A stretch of DNA of 64,000 bases from NCBI RefSeq assembly GCF_003576645.1, contig NC_044916.1, forward strand, positions 15,781,793-15,845,792, given 5' to 3'. The DNA is from Ipomoea triloba (taxonomy: Eukaryota; Streptophyta; Magnoliopsida; Solanales; Convolvulaceae). Made by a program: the position numbers and the translations under genes. The notes below the pieces were generated by a model. It searched no databases and was not told the DNA's origin. It worked only from the letters and a program-made list of their open reading frames with translations. Below are positions 1 to 10,257 of the stretch, in pieces. Position 1 is the first letter of the stretch; every line of letters begins with the position of its first letter.

Positions 1-1118
1 GATAAGTGAAGAACAAACCAAAGTTGGAGCAAAAAATAGGCCAGGACTGCAGTGGACGCGCGTCCACCCATGCGTCCACCCATGCGTCCAGGCCTGCGTC
101 CGAAATTATACTTGCAGAAGTTTGGCAGCAGAACAACAGTCTGCTGTGGACGCGCAGTGGACGCGGGTTGGATGCCCGCGTCCAACTTTCAGCCCTCTGA
201 AGTTTGGAGTCTGTGCAACAAAAGGCACGCTGGACGCGCAGTGGACGCGCGTCCAGCCGTGCGTCCATCGCGGAAATTTCAGCAGTTGCGCGACATTTAA
301 AAGGGGAATGGAGCCATTTTGCAGGGGATCCATCACACTTCAGTTTTAGATCACTTTAGAATATTTCTCTCTCTAGGATTAGCCTAGAGAGATCTCTCCC
401 AATTCACTCCACATTGCAATTCTTAGTTTAGATTAGAATTAGAGAAGAATTCCATTGGTGCAAGATTGTGATCTAAATTCAAGTTCAAGATTAAAGTTCA
501 ATTTCAAGTTCAAGTTCAAATTCAAAGTTCAATTCTTAGCTAAGTCTTCCTTTTAATTTCTTATTATTACTTTTGTCTTTTGCTATTTCAATTCCAAGTA
601 TGATTAGATAGATCTTTGTGGATTTGGATTGAGCAATGTTGTATGGATATTCTTGAGCTTTGAATTGATCAATTAGGTTTTGCAATTGCTTGATTATGAG
701 TTTGATTGTGTGAGTGGTGATCCACTTTGACTCTTGTGTAGGGGTGATCAACCTATATGAGAGGTGTTTGGAGAAGGAGTCTCATCTACGAGAGTAGAGT
801 TACTCCTTAGCCTAGCCTAGCACATTTCCCTCTCACCTTTGAGAAAAGGGAGAAGTGGAAGATAAGAGGCACATAACGTGTTTGACAAAATGCCTCTCCT
901 AGCCTAGTGATCACAAGGATGACATTACGGTCTAAGGAGTGAGTCCATTGACCACGAGAGTGGCGGTGGTGTTGGTGAACTTGTCTCATTTTCATTATCT
1001 AAGTGTTGCTAGCCTAATATCTTAGGAAATCAAGGATACCTATATGAGTTGCAAGATCCAAATCCTCTTTTCCACTTGATTGTTTCCAATGTTTGTTCCT
1101 TGTTTTCATGATGTTTCA
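1..1118 (+). repeat. 5' LTR of element 1 (partial)
   Basis: This matches 4900-6004 almost base for base except for one indel in the GGACGCG-rich part (about 50-110). The first ~195 bp of the LTR lie outside the window. The match ends at TTTCA followed by T and the single N. After the equivalent point the 3' copy runs on with sequence resembling the U5 end of related LTRs here, so the true LTR end is probably lost in the gap at 1120. Confidence 0.85.
53..303 (+). promoter_or_regulatory. U3 CGCG-box cluster and TATA-like box, element 1 5' LTR
   Basis: The perfect 14-bp palindrome TGGACGCGCGTCCA occurs at 53-66 and 242-255, with many half words (GGACGCG, GCGTCC) between. A TATA-like CATTTAAAAG lies at 294-303, about 40 bp after the second palindrome. 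ACGCG matches the CAMTA CGCG box (VCGCGB) by established knowledge; use by this promoter is inferred. Confidence 0.5.
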
Positions 1119-1120
1119 TN

Positions 1121-3014
1121 GGTGACTACACCCACTCAAGAAGAGCCCCACCACCGGAGAGTTACCAAGAGTCCTATCATAGTCACGATTATGAGCATTC
1201 AAGTCGGACACAACCACTAAGGAGAGACATCTCTTATGATCATTCAAGGGAATACCGGACACCTAGGTATTGCCGGGATGATTATGAGGAGGATTATCAT
1301 GATCAAGAAGACTATTCTTATGAACACCGGGGGTATAGGAGGAGTGCATCTCACCAAAGCTACAATTCAAAATCTTACCAATCTACCCACTATGACGAGG
1401 ATGATGACTACCCTCAACAAAGAGGATTCTCTAATTCTCAATCCTACGACTCTTACCCATCCCAATCTTACTCTCCACAATCGTACACTCAAAACACACC
1501 TCCACCCAAAAAGAAATCTATTATCGAGCACATGTATGACCATTGGTTGAAACCCAAGCCAAGAGACCCAAATGATCACTTCAAGACCATTGAGGAACAC
1601 ATGCTTGAAGATATGAACCGACAAGTGCTTTGTTTTGCTTGTAAAGGGCCTCACTATAGGTATCAATGCCAAAAGTACCCATATTGCAAGAAATGTAAGA
1701 CTAACTTCCCATGTGAATGTAGGTACAATCACCATAGGGACGAAATTGATCAAGAGTGCAACCACTTTGAGAATGAGGAGTACATGATGCAACCATATGA
1801 GGAGGAAAACATGGAAGACATGAAGAACAAGATGTTGGCAAGGATAGAAGAGTTAAAGCAAGAAATGGCCAATATTAGGGAAGGGTGGAAGCAAGAATAT
1901 GAGAATGTTGAGGAAAAGGAGAGTGATGGTGATGTGGAGATAGTGTGGGAAGAGGAAAAGCCATGTGGTGACACTATTGAGCTTGCATGTGGTAAGACAC
2001 TTGACCCTATTAGTGTTAGCACTACTCTTGGTGATAAAATTTCTAAATCTTGGGCCGACATGTGTGATGAGAATGATGATTGTGATGATATTGGTGTGCC
2101 TATTCATTTTGATAATGCTAATATTGATTGTGTTGATAATGGAGTTGAAAAAGTGGTAGATATGACTAGTGAAAATAATTGCATAATTGAAGATGTCGAT
2201 AATGCTTGTGTTGAGATGCCTAGTGATGAAATTGGTGTTAAAGAGCATGATAATTTTTGTGATGAGCCATATGATGATTCTTTTGATCTTAATTGTGGGG
2301 ATGCTTATATTGAAAATGTTGTTGGTAATGTGGATTGTGTTGTTGATAAAGTGCATGCCAATCCTTTGGAGAATGTGGGTAATATTAATGCTAAACATGA
2401 TGATGAAAATTGTTTTGATACTTGTGAAAATAATTTTTTTCAATTCTAGTGATAATGATGGCCTTGAGTTGTTTACTTTTGATGATAATTCTTTGTTAAA
2501 TGAACATGTTGGTGAATTGCATGATATGCTTTGTAATGTTGATGATGAATTGAATGTTGATGCTAGTTTGCTTGATTTAAATGATGTTGAATTTGACACT
2601 TTCCATGATAATTGCCTTAATGATGCTTTATATATTCATGATTTGATCGGTAAAGATCGGAGTGAAGGGGTTAAAAATGAGAATGTAAAAGAAGAGGTTG
2701 AGGACAAGGAAAAGACAAGAAATGAGAGTGTTAGGGAGGAAGTTGAGGATAAAGTGAGTAATGATGAAAAGGAGTTTGGTGAAAAGAAGAAAAATGAAAA
2801 AAGAGGAAAGTTGGAAGATAATAGCATACTCATGGACATGGATAGTTGTCGACTTTGGGAAGAGAGTATGCTATGTATAGAATTAAAGGAGTTTGTCAAT
2901 GCCCGACATTTGAGGGCATATCTTGAAGAAAGAGTGGATGGGGCAAAAGGACTTGTACCCGTCCAAGTATGTTGGAATGAGGGCTTGAAAGTTACGTCGG
3001 GCTACGGACGTTAA
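1121..3014 (+). pseudogene. Gag-like ORF of element 1, frameshifted, start lost in gap
   Basis: The frame is open from the base after the N, so the start is missing. It encodes a Tyr/Ser/Gln-rich low-complexity part (about 1124-1500), then a C-X2-C-X3-H-X4-C zinc knuckle (1631-1669, residues CFACKGPHYRYQC) followed by further Cys pairs, then a long acidic region rich in Asp and Glu. A run of T at 2432-2438 shifts the frame; the following frame (to 3014) carries the rest, ending in a charged Lys/Glu stretch and a conserved tail (HLRAYLE, then VP and VC). The zinc knuckle suggests a derived Gag that binds the element's RNA. The acidic module (VEIVWEEEKPCG) and the tail recur in element 2, so this is a family protein and not chance. 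No catalytic domain is present. Confidence 0.7.
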
Positions 3015-3043
3015 ACGGAGCGCTTCTCAGGAGGCAACCCGAG
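2994..3043 (+). other. Twin hairpin module, element 1
   Basis: The first inverted repeat is ACGTC (2994-2998) with GACGT (3007-3011), loop GGGCTACG. The second pairs CTC and GG (3026-3031) with CC and GAG (3038-3043), loop AGGCAA, one A-C mismatch. The module overlaps the ORF stop. The same pair occurs after the ORFs of elements 2 and 3. An RNA role such as packaging is only inferred. Confidence 0.6.
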
Positions 3044-4684
3044 GTTATCTTACATTTTTATGCATTTTGTTTTTGTTGTTTACTTTTGCTTTCAATAAGT
3101 TTTGCATTAATGGAAGTTAAATTCTCTAATATGGTTTGTAGTATTGCAATGTGTTTGTTGATGGTGTAGGAAAATTGATAAATGGCTCAAAGCTAAGAGG
3201 ATGATTAAAGGCAATGTACTTGAAGAGAAGCAATAAGAGAGTCTCTTTATCTCTCTTGTCTTTTGTGTTTACCTATATGCTTTCATTTCTAAAGTGTGGA
3301 AACCGGGAGATGGCGTGACTTTGCATTGCATTTGTTTGAATCTTTCATAAAAGCATTTTGTGTGATCCTATAGCCCATAGCACACTTCTAAAGTGTGGAA
3401 AAGGGGCATAGCTTTTGTTGAGACCTTTGACTTTCCCACCTTGTGCTCAATGTGAACATCGAGGACGATGTTCGTTTTAAAGTGTGGAAAGGGAAGCACC
3501 TTTGTGCTTAAAAACTTTGATTTACAAAAGTGATGCTTAGCGTAGAATTTTGTATATGTTTGAAATGAATACATTGTTTAATCTATCTTAGAAAATGCGT
3601 GCTTTGAAGGAATGTTTGGTTCTCAATTTAGAATATCCCTTGAAATAAAACCCTTGTACACTTTTAAAATTGTTGATTTTTGTATACTTGTGTGATGTTC
3701 ACCCTTCATCTAGTTCGGACCATGGTCAAGGAGGTAACGAAGTGGGAGTGTGCACCTATCAACCCTAGTAATATAACGTTTACTAAGCCCGGAAATGAAC
3801 CTAATTTTCTTTGTTTTTGTTCTCCCGAAGGTGGCGTGTGGGGTTGTGAAGGTGATGCTTTGCTTTATTTTGTTTAAAAGAGCCCAATGAGGCCAAAACC
3901 CCAAAAGAGTCCAATGTGGCCACCTTAGGAAATGAAAAAGATGAACCGTCTCGCTAGGGCAAGTTGGGGGCAACCATCGCACTGTCTTCGAAAAAGCGTA
4001 GAGCTCTACGTGAAGTCGGTTGCCCCGATACGAGGTCTTGGGAGATGAGAAAATTGAAGAGAGCCATTCCGCCAAGATTCGGGCACCCATTGCACCGTCT
4101 TCGAAAAAGCATGGAGATCCATGTGAAGTCGGGTAGCCCGATGAGGTTATCTTGGGGAATGAGAAAAGGAGAGATCTATCCCGTTGGGACCGGGCACCCA
4201 TTGCACTGTTCTCGAAAAAGCATGGAGCTCCATGTGAGATCGGGTAGCCCGATGGTTGGTCTTGAGGGGTAGTAGATAACCTTGACGCCTTTTTGTTTAT
4301 CACGCTAGAATTTAGGGGGCTTGAGGTTATACGGGTGGTCTAATAGGGTTAGCTTGTGCACATCGTTCCCACTAGTTGGCTCGGCTAGTGGCCCGTTCTA
4401 AATGGTTGGTGAACCCTCGTTTGGATTGCATGCTTGAAAAGTGTGAGAAAAAGAGTTAATTGAAATGAATTGTTTTAGCCTAAGGGCTTTGTTTCGTGGG
4501 ATATTCGTTGTTGAGAATCTAAGTGTTCGTTTGAAGGCACATTTTCATGATAGCATAAAGAGTGTATTGATTTCAAATATGTGCATCGTTCTTTTGTCTT
4601 AAGCTTTCTTGCATATCAAAGTTTGTGGCATCCTTTGCACTTATGTTTTGCTTGTTTAAGGATAGCTTGCTTGAGAACAAGCAA
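3015..4684 (+). other. Structured 3' non-coding region of element 1
   Basis: No credible ORF. The word TAAAGTGTGGAAA occurs near 3289, 3389 and 3478 and again at the polypurine tract (about 4689). GAACATCG (3454-3461) and CGATGTTC (3466-3473) form an 8-bp stem with loop AGGA, also present in element 3. A three-unit tandem repeat of about 111 bp spans 3965-4265. The remainder (4270-4680) shows nothing I can name. Confidence 0.6.
3965..4265 (+). repeat. Three-unit tandem repeat with palindromic cores
   Basis: Three units of about 111 bp share CACCATTGCAC and TTCGAAAAAGC-like anchors. Each has a palindromic core: CGTAGAGCTCTACG (3997-4010), CATGGAGATCCATG (4110-4123, 6-bp arms) and CATGGAGCTCCATG (4221-4234). 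Arms change together between units. Two copies of the same unit occur in element 3 at 47540-47700 on the other strand. Confidence 0.7.
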
Positions 4685-4704
4685 AGTTTAAAGTGTGGAA
4701 AGTT
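4685..4704 (+). other. Polypurine tract of element 1
   Basis: A purine-rich AAAGTGTGGAAAG sits directly before the 3' LTR start TGATAAGTGC, where plus-strand DNA synthesis is normally primed. GAACAAGCAAAG just upstream matches the equivalent site of the element ending at 40575. Confidence 0.7.
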
Positions 4705-6004
4705 TGATAAGTGCAAAAGATACCACTTTTATAAGGTTATTTGTGGATCATTAAGTGCATAATTCATGGCCCTTATGAATGTTTTAGTCCTAATTTGCTT
4801 TAGAATGCTTGTTATTGTCATTAGACCCCGTTCCACGCTTGGCTAATTGTTTTGTAGGTAAAAGATGTGCAAAAAGGGCAGGAAATGACAACATTTCATA
4901 TAAGTGAAGAACAAACCAAAGTTGGAGCAAAAAATAGGCCAGGACTGTAGTGGACGCGCAGTGGACGCGCGTCCACCCATGCGTCCAGGCCTGCGTTCGA
5001 AATTATGCTTGCAGAAGTTTGGTAGCAGAACCGCAGTCTGCTGTGGACGCGGGTTGGACACCCGCGTCCAACTTTCAGCCCTCTGAAGTTTGGAGTCTGT
5101 GCAACAAAAGGCACGCTGGACGCGCAGTGGACGCGCGTCCAGCCGTGCGTCCATCGCGGAAATTTCAGCAGTTGCGCGACATTTAAAAGGGGAATGGAGC
5201 CATTTTGCAGGGGATCCATCACACTTCAGTTTTAGATCACTTTAGAATATTTCTCTCTCTAGGATTAGCCTAGAGAGATCTCTCCCAATTCACTCCACAT
5301 TGCAATTCTTAGTTTAGATTAGAATTAGAGAAGAATTCCATTGGTGCAAGATTGTGATCTAAATTCAAGTTCAAGATTAAAGTTCAATTTCAAGTTCAAG
5401 TTCAAATTCAAAGTTCAATTCTTAGCTAAGTCTTCCTTTTAATTTCTTATTATTACTTTTGTCTTTTGCTATTTCAATTCCAAGTATGATTAGATAGATC
5501 TTTGTGGATTTGGATTGAGCAATGTTGTATGGATATTCTTGAGCTTTGAATTGATCAATTAGGTTTTGCAATTGCTTGATTATGAGTTTGATTGTGTGAG
5601 TGGTGATCCACGTTGACTCTTGTGTAGGGGTGATCAACCTATATGAGAGGTGTTTGGAGAAGGAGTCTCATCTACGAGAGTAGAGTTACTCCTTAGCCTA
5701 GCCTAGCACATTTCCCTCTCACCTTTGAGAAAAGGGAGAAGTGGAAGATAAGAGGCACATAACGTGTTTGACAAAATGCCTCTCCTAGCCTAGTGATCAC
5801 AAGGATGACATTACGGTCTAAGGAGTGAGTCCATTGACCACGAGAGTGGCGGTGGTGTTGGTGACCTTGTCTCATTTTCATTATCTAAGTGTTGCTAGCC
5901 TAATATCCTAGGAAATCAAGGATACCTGTATGAGTTGCAAGATCCAAATCCTCTTTTCCACTTGATTGTTTCCAATGTTTGTTCCTTGTTTTCATGATGT
6001 TTCA
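4705..6004 (+). repeat. 3' LTR of element 1
   Basis: It begins TGATAAGTGC right after the polypurine tract and ends at TTTCA by comparison with the 5' copy, about 1.3 kb. The downstream sequence to about 6174 includes GATACTCGGGAACTTC and CCGTTTTACC, which resemble the U5 ends at 37405 and 43805, so the true end may lie up to 170 bp further right. U3 carries the same GGACGCG cluster (4950-5160) and ATTTAAAAGG at 5181-5190. Confidence 0.8.
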
Positions 6005-6204
6005 TGCGCATACCTTACTATGTTTGGGTTAGCTTTCAAACACTAAACACTCTTGTGCTTAATCCCTTTACCGCTCAAATTCCCTCCTTGCCGTCCTTTG
6101 AGAACGATACTCGGGAACTTCTTCCCGTTTTACCACCTCTTTCTTTCCATCCACCACGAAAACTACACCCATCATTCCCCAATGGGCCTTCGATGTGGCA
6201 AGAC

Positions 6205-6515
6205 CTCCTAACTACAACCGTGCAAATTGGTGGCACAGTCCGTGGAGCAGCCGTGCAAGTTGGTGGCGCCGCCCGTGCATGAAGCTCTGACCGGAAACCT
6301 CTCCACTCCAGGACATGTTGAAAAACATGAAGCAGCAAGATAGTTTGTTGAACTTGAAAAGATCAGATGAGAGGATCCTCCACAAGTGCTGTGCTTCAAT
6401 GAAGGAATTGGATCCTCCTCCGACGATCATAACCTTGCCGGAGTTGATGAGTCTATCCATCGCTCAAGTGGCCTGAAAATTGTCAGATTTGACACACACC
6501 ATAAACTATTAAAAC
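6205..6515 (+). repeat. Gene-like fragment, inverted copy at 15655-16035
   Basis: This stretch matches the reverse complement of 15655-16035, with a gap of about 45 bp in this copy. Both can be read as a short coding block (KRSDERILHKCCASMKE, then LPEL). I do not recognise the family. It may be a captured gene fragment or part of an unclassified element. Confidence 0.5.
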
Positions 6516-6600
6516 ATATTTACAGTTTCTTTTTTGTTTTTTTGTTTTATTTTTAAAGCTGTTCATTTTGGTGTTTGTTTTTACTGGGTTCGCTTGTTCA

Positions 6601-6830
6601 TGCAGACATGTGCCTAAAAAGTTAAAGCTCAATATTCATTGTGAAGGTTGTAAGCAGATAGTGAAGAAAATCTTGCTAAATATACGAAAATACATAGACA
6701 TCTATAATTATTCTATTTTCTTGAAAATCCGATCCCTTTCAATTATATTACCGTTTTTGTTATGTTTTGCTAGGTGTTTACATCGTAAAACTCGAGCCGG
6801 GGATCGGAAAGGTCTCTGTCTCCGGCATAT
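6601..6830 (+). pseudogene. HIPP-like heavy-metal-associated (HMA) domain fragment
   Basis: After a TGCAG acceptor at 6601-6605 the sequence encodes KLKLNIHCEGCKQIVKKILL, which matches the first strand and helix of the HMA fold in plant HIPP proteins. The C-X2-C metal-binding pair is present. After about 90 bp of AT-rich DNA, TTGCTAG gives an acceptor at 6773 and an exon reading VYIVKLEPGIGKVSVSG, the next two strands. Family members bind metals and are usually prenylated at the C-terminus. Here no clear GT donor is seen after the first exon, and the last HMA strand, linker and CaaX end are absent. I read it as a broken gene fragment, not a working gene. Confidence 0.6.
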
Positions 6831-6839
6831 ATAAATATA

Positions 6840-8561
6840 TATGGACAACTTTGGGTTAATTTTCCTAACATTTCACTATAATTATTAAAACAATTTATTT
6901 ATAAAAATCATAAATACATTATTATATTTAAATGTATCTTTACTTATCTATAAAATTTCAAGTCTACACAACTATTAAACATAATTATTAGTATGCCTCG
7001 GATGCAATGCATTGACTAAAGTTTTGAAAATTTTAAATTATAATATGTTATAACCTTTATAAAAATTTATAAAAATAAAAAATCATTATTTGAGCCTTTA
7101 GGAAATTATTATGGTGATGTGATTTACTAAAATTATGAATATAGGATATTTGAGATTCAAATAACAATTGTTATTTAAGATCCATAATTATTTAAAACAT
7201 TTAATACTTTATTAGAAGAGTAAAAAAAATTATTATGATTATAAATTATTAAAAATTTATCGGTAAACTACATTAGCAGTTGAAATACAATTTCGTCCTT
7301 GACTTTTAAAATTTTAAGACTATTTGGATACTCACTCTAGATGCTGCAACATATAATTGGACGTGCACAAAACTGGTTTACTTTCTTCAATAATAATATG
7401 ACATGAAATAGTGTTTGTCCTTGACTTTTATTGATAGTAATTATGTATGCGAGTTTCCCTACATCGTCACTCTATCTGAATATATATGTGTGTGTAATTG
7501 TACCCTCACTTCTTGAATCTTCCTATGTACTGTATGCATGTCATACTTCAAATTGCTATTTATATTCATATTTTAGCAAGAATTGAAATTTCAAATATTG
7601 TATTTTATTGCTTGAAACCTTCAAAATATGCTCCTTAGGTACTTAAACAATATTTCTTTGTGATTTTTTCTTAAATAGCTTTCCCCGTGAGTGTTGGATT
7701 ACAAAACATATATTATCTTCAAACTGATAAGACATTTTTTATCAAATTATAATATAAAGAATTAGATATGTTCTGACTCTTGTAATATTAGAAAATAATG
7801 TGAAGAGGAGTTAATCACAAACTAGGTATAGCAATCCACCTGGAAGGTAGGTAGGTCAAACATGTTTTCGTTGGGTTGATATGATATAGGTTATATATTA
7901 GATCTAAATATAATCTAACTGAATAATAATCTACGAGAAATCTAACTTTGTAGTAGTGGAAGTGGAAGTCGTGTTGATCTCCAGCCATAGTTAACATCTT
8001 GTTGTGTTGCCTCAGATGGTGTATTGGTGTTTACTGAGCAGTATGAGTACCGTGAACTGAATGTGCAATGTATAGTATCATGTACTCGATCAATCCAGGC
8101 TTTATATTTGGCACAGAGTATGGTTGCTTCTAGTTATTCAGTACAACCAAACTAGTTAGTAATCCTAGTCAACTTGCACCACTTAATTAAGACGCTAATA
8201 AATAATAAATAATATATATTATTAGGGAAAATCTTACATTCTTCAACTTGATGCAAGTACTAGCACAACCCTCATCAAAGAACAAAACACGTGAATCATA
8301 GTGACATGTGCCTATTTAACAAAGTAGTATCTATTATGCATCACATGCATTTTAATTCTCCAACTTAGGTCCTTTATGAATAAACTCAACATCTATTCTC
8401 GGTACCTTAAAGGATGCTTCTCAAAATATATTACGTGCACAACTGAAAAGAAGAAACCATCCAAATTGTACAAAAGAGTACACGGTATGATCTCTAAAAC
8501 CTTAAACCCATGCCTTAAGTAGAGATCTCTTGTTAGCATAATGCTAACTATATTCCATGAC
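6840..8561. other. AT-rich intergenic stretch
   Basis: I see no coding potential, repeats or recognisable elements here; only AT-rich unique-looking DNA. Confidence 0.5.
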
Positions 8562-8634
8562 TTTTTTTTTTTTTTGAAAATCAAAATTAAACCATTATCA
8601 TAAATCATAGAGAGAATCAAACAACATCCGAAAG

Positions 8635-10108
8635 TTACTGAGGAATAGAATCAAGGTACTCAACCCGACTCCCCTCAACATTACACAAAGCATGAGAAGC
8701 CACTGTATGGCTACTATATTATGACTACGCTTAGCAAAAACTACTAACATTTGGTAAAGACTGCAGTAGAGTACACATATCATGAATTATATTCCCATAA
8801 GGGGATAAATCCACGCCAGATTCCACCGCTTTAGTAACCACCTGGGCATCAGTTTCGTGAATAACGCGGTCCCAACCCATTTTCTTTAACTAACTTAGGG
8901 CCTCACTAGCACCCATGGCCTCCGCTTCCTTCACCGAATAAAGACCCTTCTTGTTGTCCATAATCACTACGTGTACGTTACCCCTCTCATTACGGCCAAC
9001 CCAACCAAATCCCATCCGACGATTATGAAAATCCAGTGCTATGTTGATGTTTAGTTTGAAATATCCTTGGCGCGGGGGCTGCCAATTCGACAAATCAAGA
9101 GCAGCATTTTGAGAAATAATCCCAGCCCCATGCAGCGATGTATTGGCATGTTGCCAACTGTCATAGAAAGCCAGTGCACACGCCACCGCCACTCCAGGAG
9201 CCATACATGAATTATTCCAACACAATTGATTTCTAGTTTCCCATATGGACCAACACAACATGATCACATGCTCCAAAGTAGTTGTTGAAAGCTCGGTCCA
9301 CATCTCCTCCAGCCACGAATGAACAGTCTCAACATAAGCTAATTGCCATGCCGCATTTACATGCCGCCAACATTCTCGAGCAAAAGAGCAGTTCGCAAAC
9401 AAGTGGATAGTAGTTTCAGTTGCCAATCCGCATAGAGCACACACCTGATCACAATAAACTTGCTTCATACATAAAAAAATCCTTCGTAGGCAGGCGCAAA
9501 GAGCAAATAGTAAAAAAAAATAACATTTAACTTTGGGAGGAATGTTTAGCTGCCACACCCCGTCCACCCCAACTCCCTCACACTACCCCTACAATCCTTA
9601 GCTAACCTATAAGCACAATTAACCGTATAAAGTCCCTTCACCTCACCACCCCAGTACATAGAATCATTAAAATCGCCAAGCGGAGTAGGAACACTCATAA
9701 TACACTCAACATCCCTTTGACAAAAGATATCCCTCAATAAATCATAATCCCATTGCTTTGTATTAGGGCAAAAGATTATGTACACAAGGACCATTTAAAT
9801 AATTTGGCTCAGAGGTAATAATATAAGGATTTGTTTCATCGGTTAACCACGGATCCCCCCCAAACTCTCACCTTACTTCCATCCCCAACTGTCCACCTCA
9901 TCCCTGCCCTCAAAATCCCTTGAGACTCTCGAATACTTGACCACACAAACGAAGGATTGGACCCCACTCCCGCCTCAAGGAAAGAAACATTCAGAAAGTA
10001 CCGAGCTTTAAAAACATTAGAAACAAGAGCATTAGGATGCATAAGAAACTTCCACCCCATCTTCCCAGGCATAGCCAAGTTCATCTCCCTCACCGTACGA
10101 AAACCCAT
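8635..10108 (-). pseudogene. LINE ORF2 3' half: linker, zf-RVT and RNase H
   Basis: The linker (10108-9836) carries MGFRTVREMNLAMPGKMGW, the usual region after plant LINE RT. The zf-RVT block follows at about 9560-9400 (PPKVKCYFF, CALCG, HLFANC). RNase H starts near 9090 (YFKLNINIALDF, with the first catalytic Asp of the usual DGA replaced) and has the Glu in KEAEAMGASEAL. An in-frame stop at 8890 interrupts it, but reading on gives AKRSHNIVA and a tail ending VEYLDSIPQ with a stop at 8635. At least two frame changes separate the blocks. Confidence 0.8.
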
Positions 10109-10257
10109 CCCACAATGAGCCTTAGGCTTACACAGATCCCCCCACGTACTCCACCTAATCTCTCTTCCTCTACGCCCTTCACACCCCAGTAATAAGAATT
10201 CATAATCTTTTCAATCTCTTCACCCAAATCCTTTGGTAATAAGAACACTTGCATAGC

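Larger units (their letters stand above)
1..6004 (+). mobile_element. Element 1: non-autonomous Athila-like LTR retrotransposon
   Basis: Two nearly identical direct repeats (2-1118 and 4900-6004) flank about 3.6 kb of internal DNA, the plan of an LTR retrotransposon. The 5' LTR is cut by the window edge. The inside holds one gag-like ORF with a zinc knuckle, structured non-coding DNA and a polypurine tract, but no protease, reverse transcriptase, RNase H or integrase that I can see. LTRs opening TGATAAGTGC and the 3' end with GAACAAGCAAAG and TAAAGTGTGG before the LTR are typical of the Athila/Tat group. It is therefore best called a LARD-like non-autonomous member. The high LTR identity suggests fairly recent insertion. 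The N at 1120 hides the 5' LTR end and primer-binding site. Confidence 0.85.

Noticed and set aside
1..300. tRNA or rRNA-like GC-rich sequence
   Set aside because: No cloverleaf or A/B boxes; the GC content comes from repeated GGACGCG words.
1367..1792. Minus-strand hydrophobic frame
   Set aside because: Shadow of the Tyr/Ser-rich coding stretch on the plus strand; no domain.
2187..2450. Met/Leu/Ile-rich start of the second plus-strand frame
   Set aside because: Only the part after about 2440 is the true continuation of the gag-like ORF; the earlier part is out of frame.
1853..2599. Long minus-strand frame (248 codons)
   Set aside because: It is opposite the acidic gag-like ORF; Asn/Ile/Ser-rich shadow caused by GAT/AAT codon bias.
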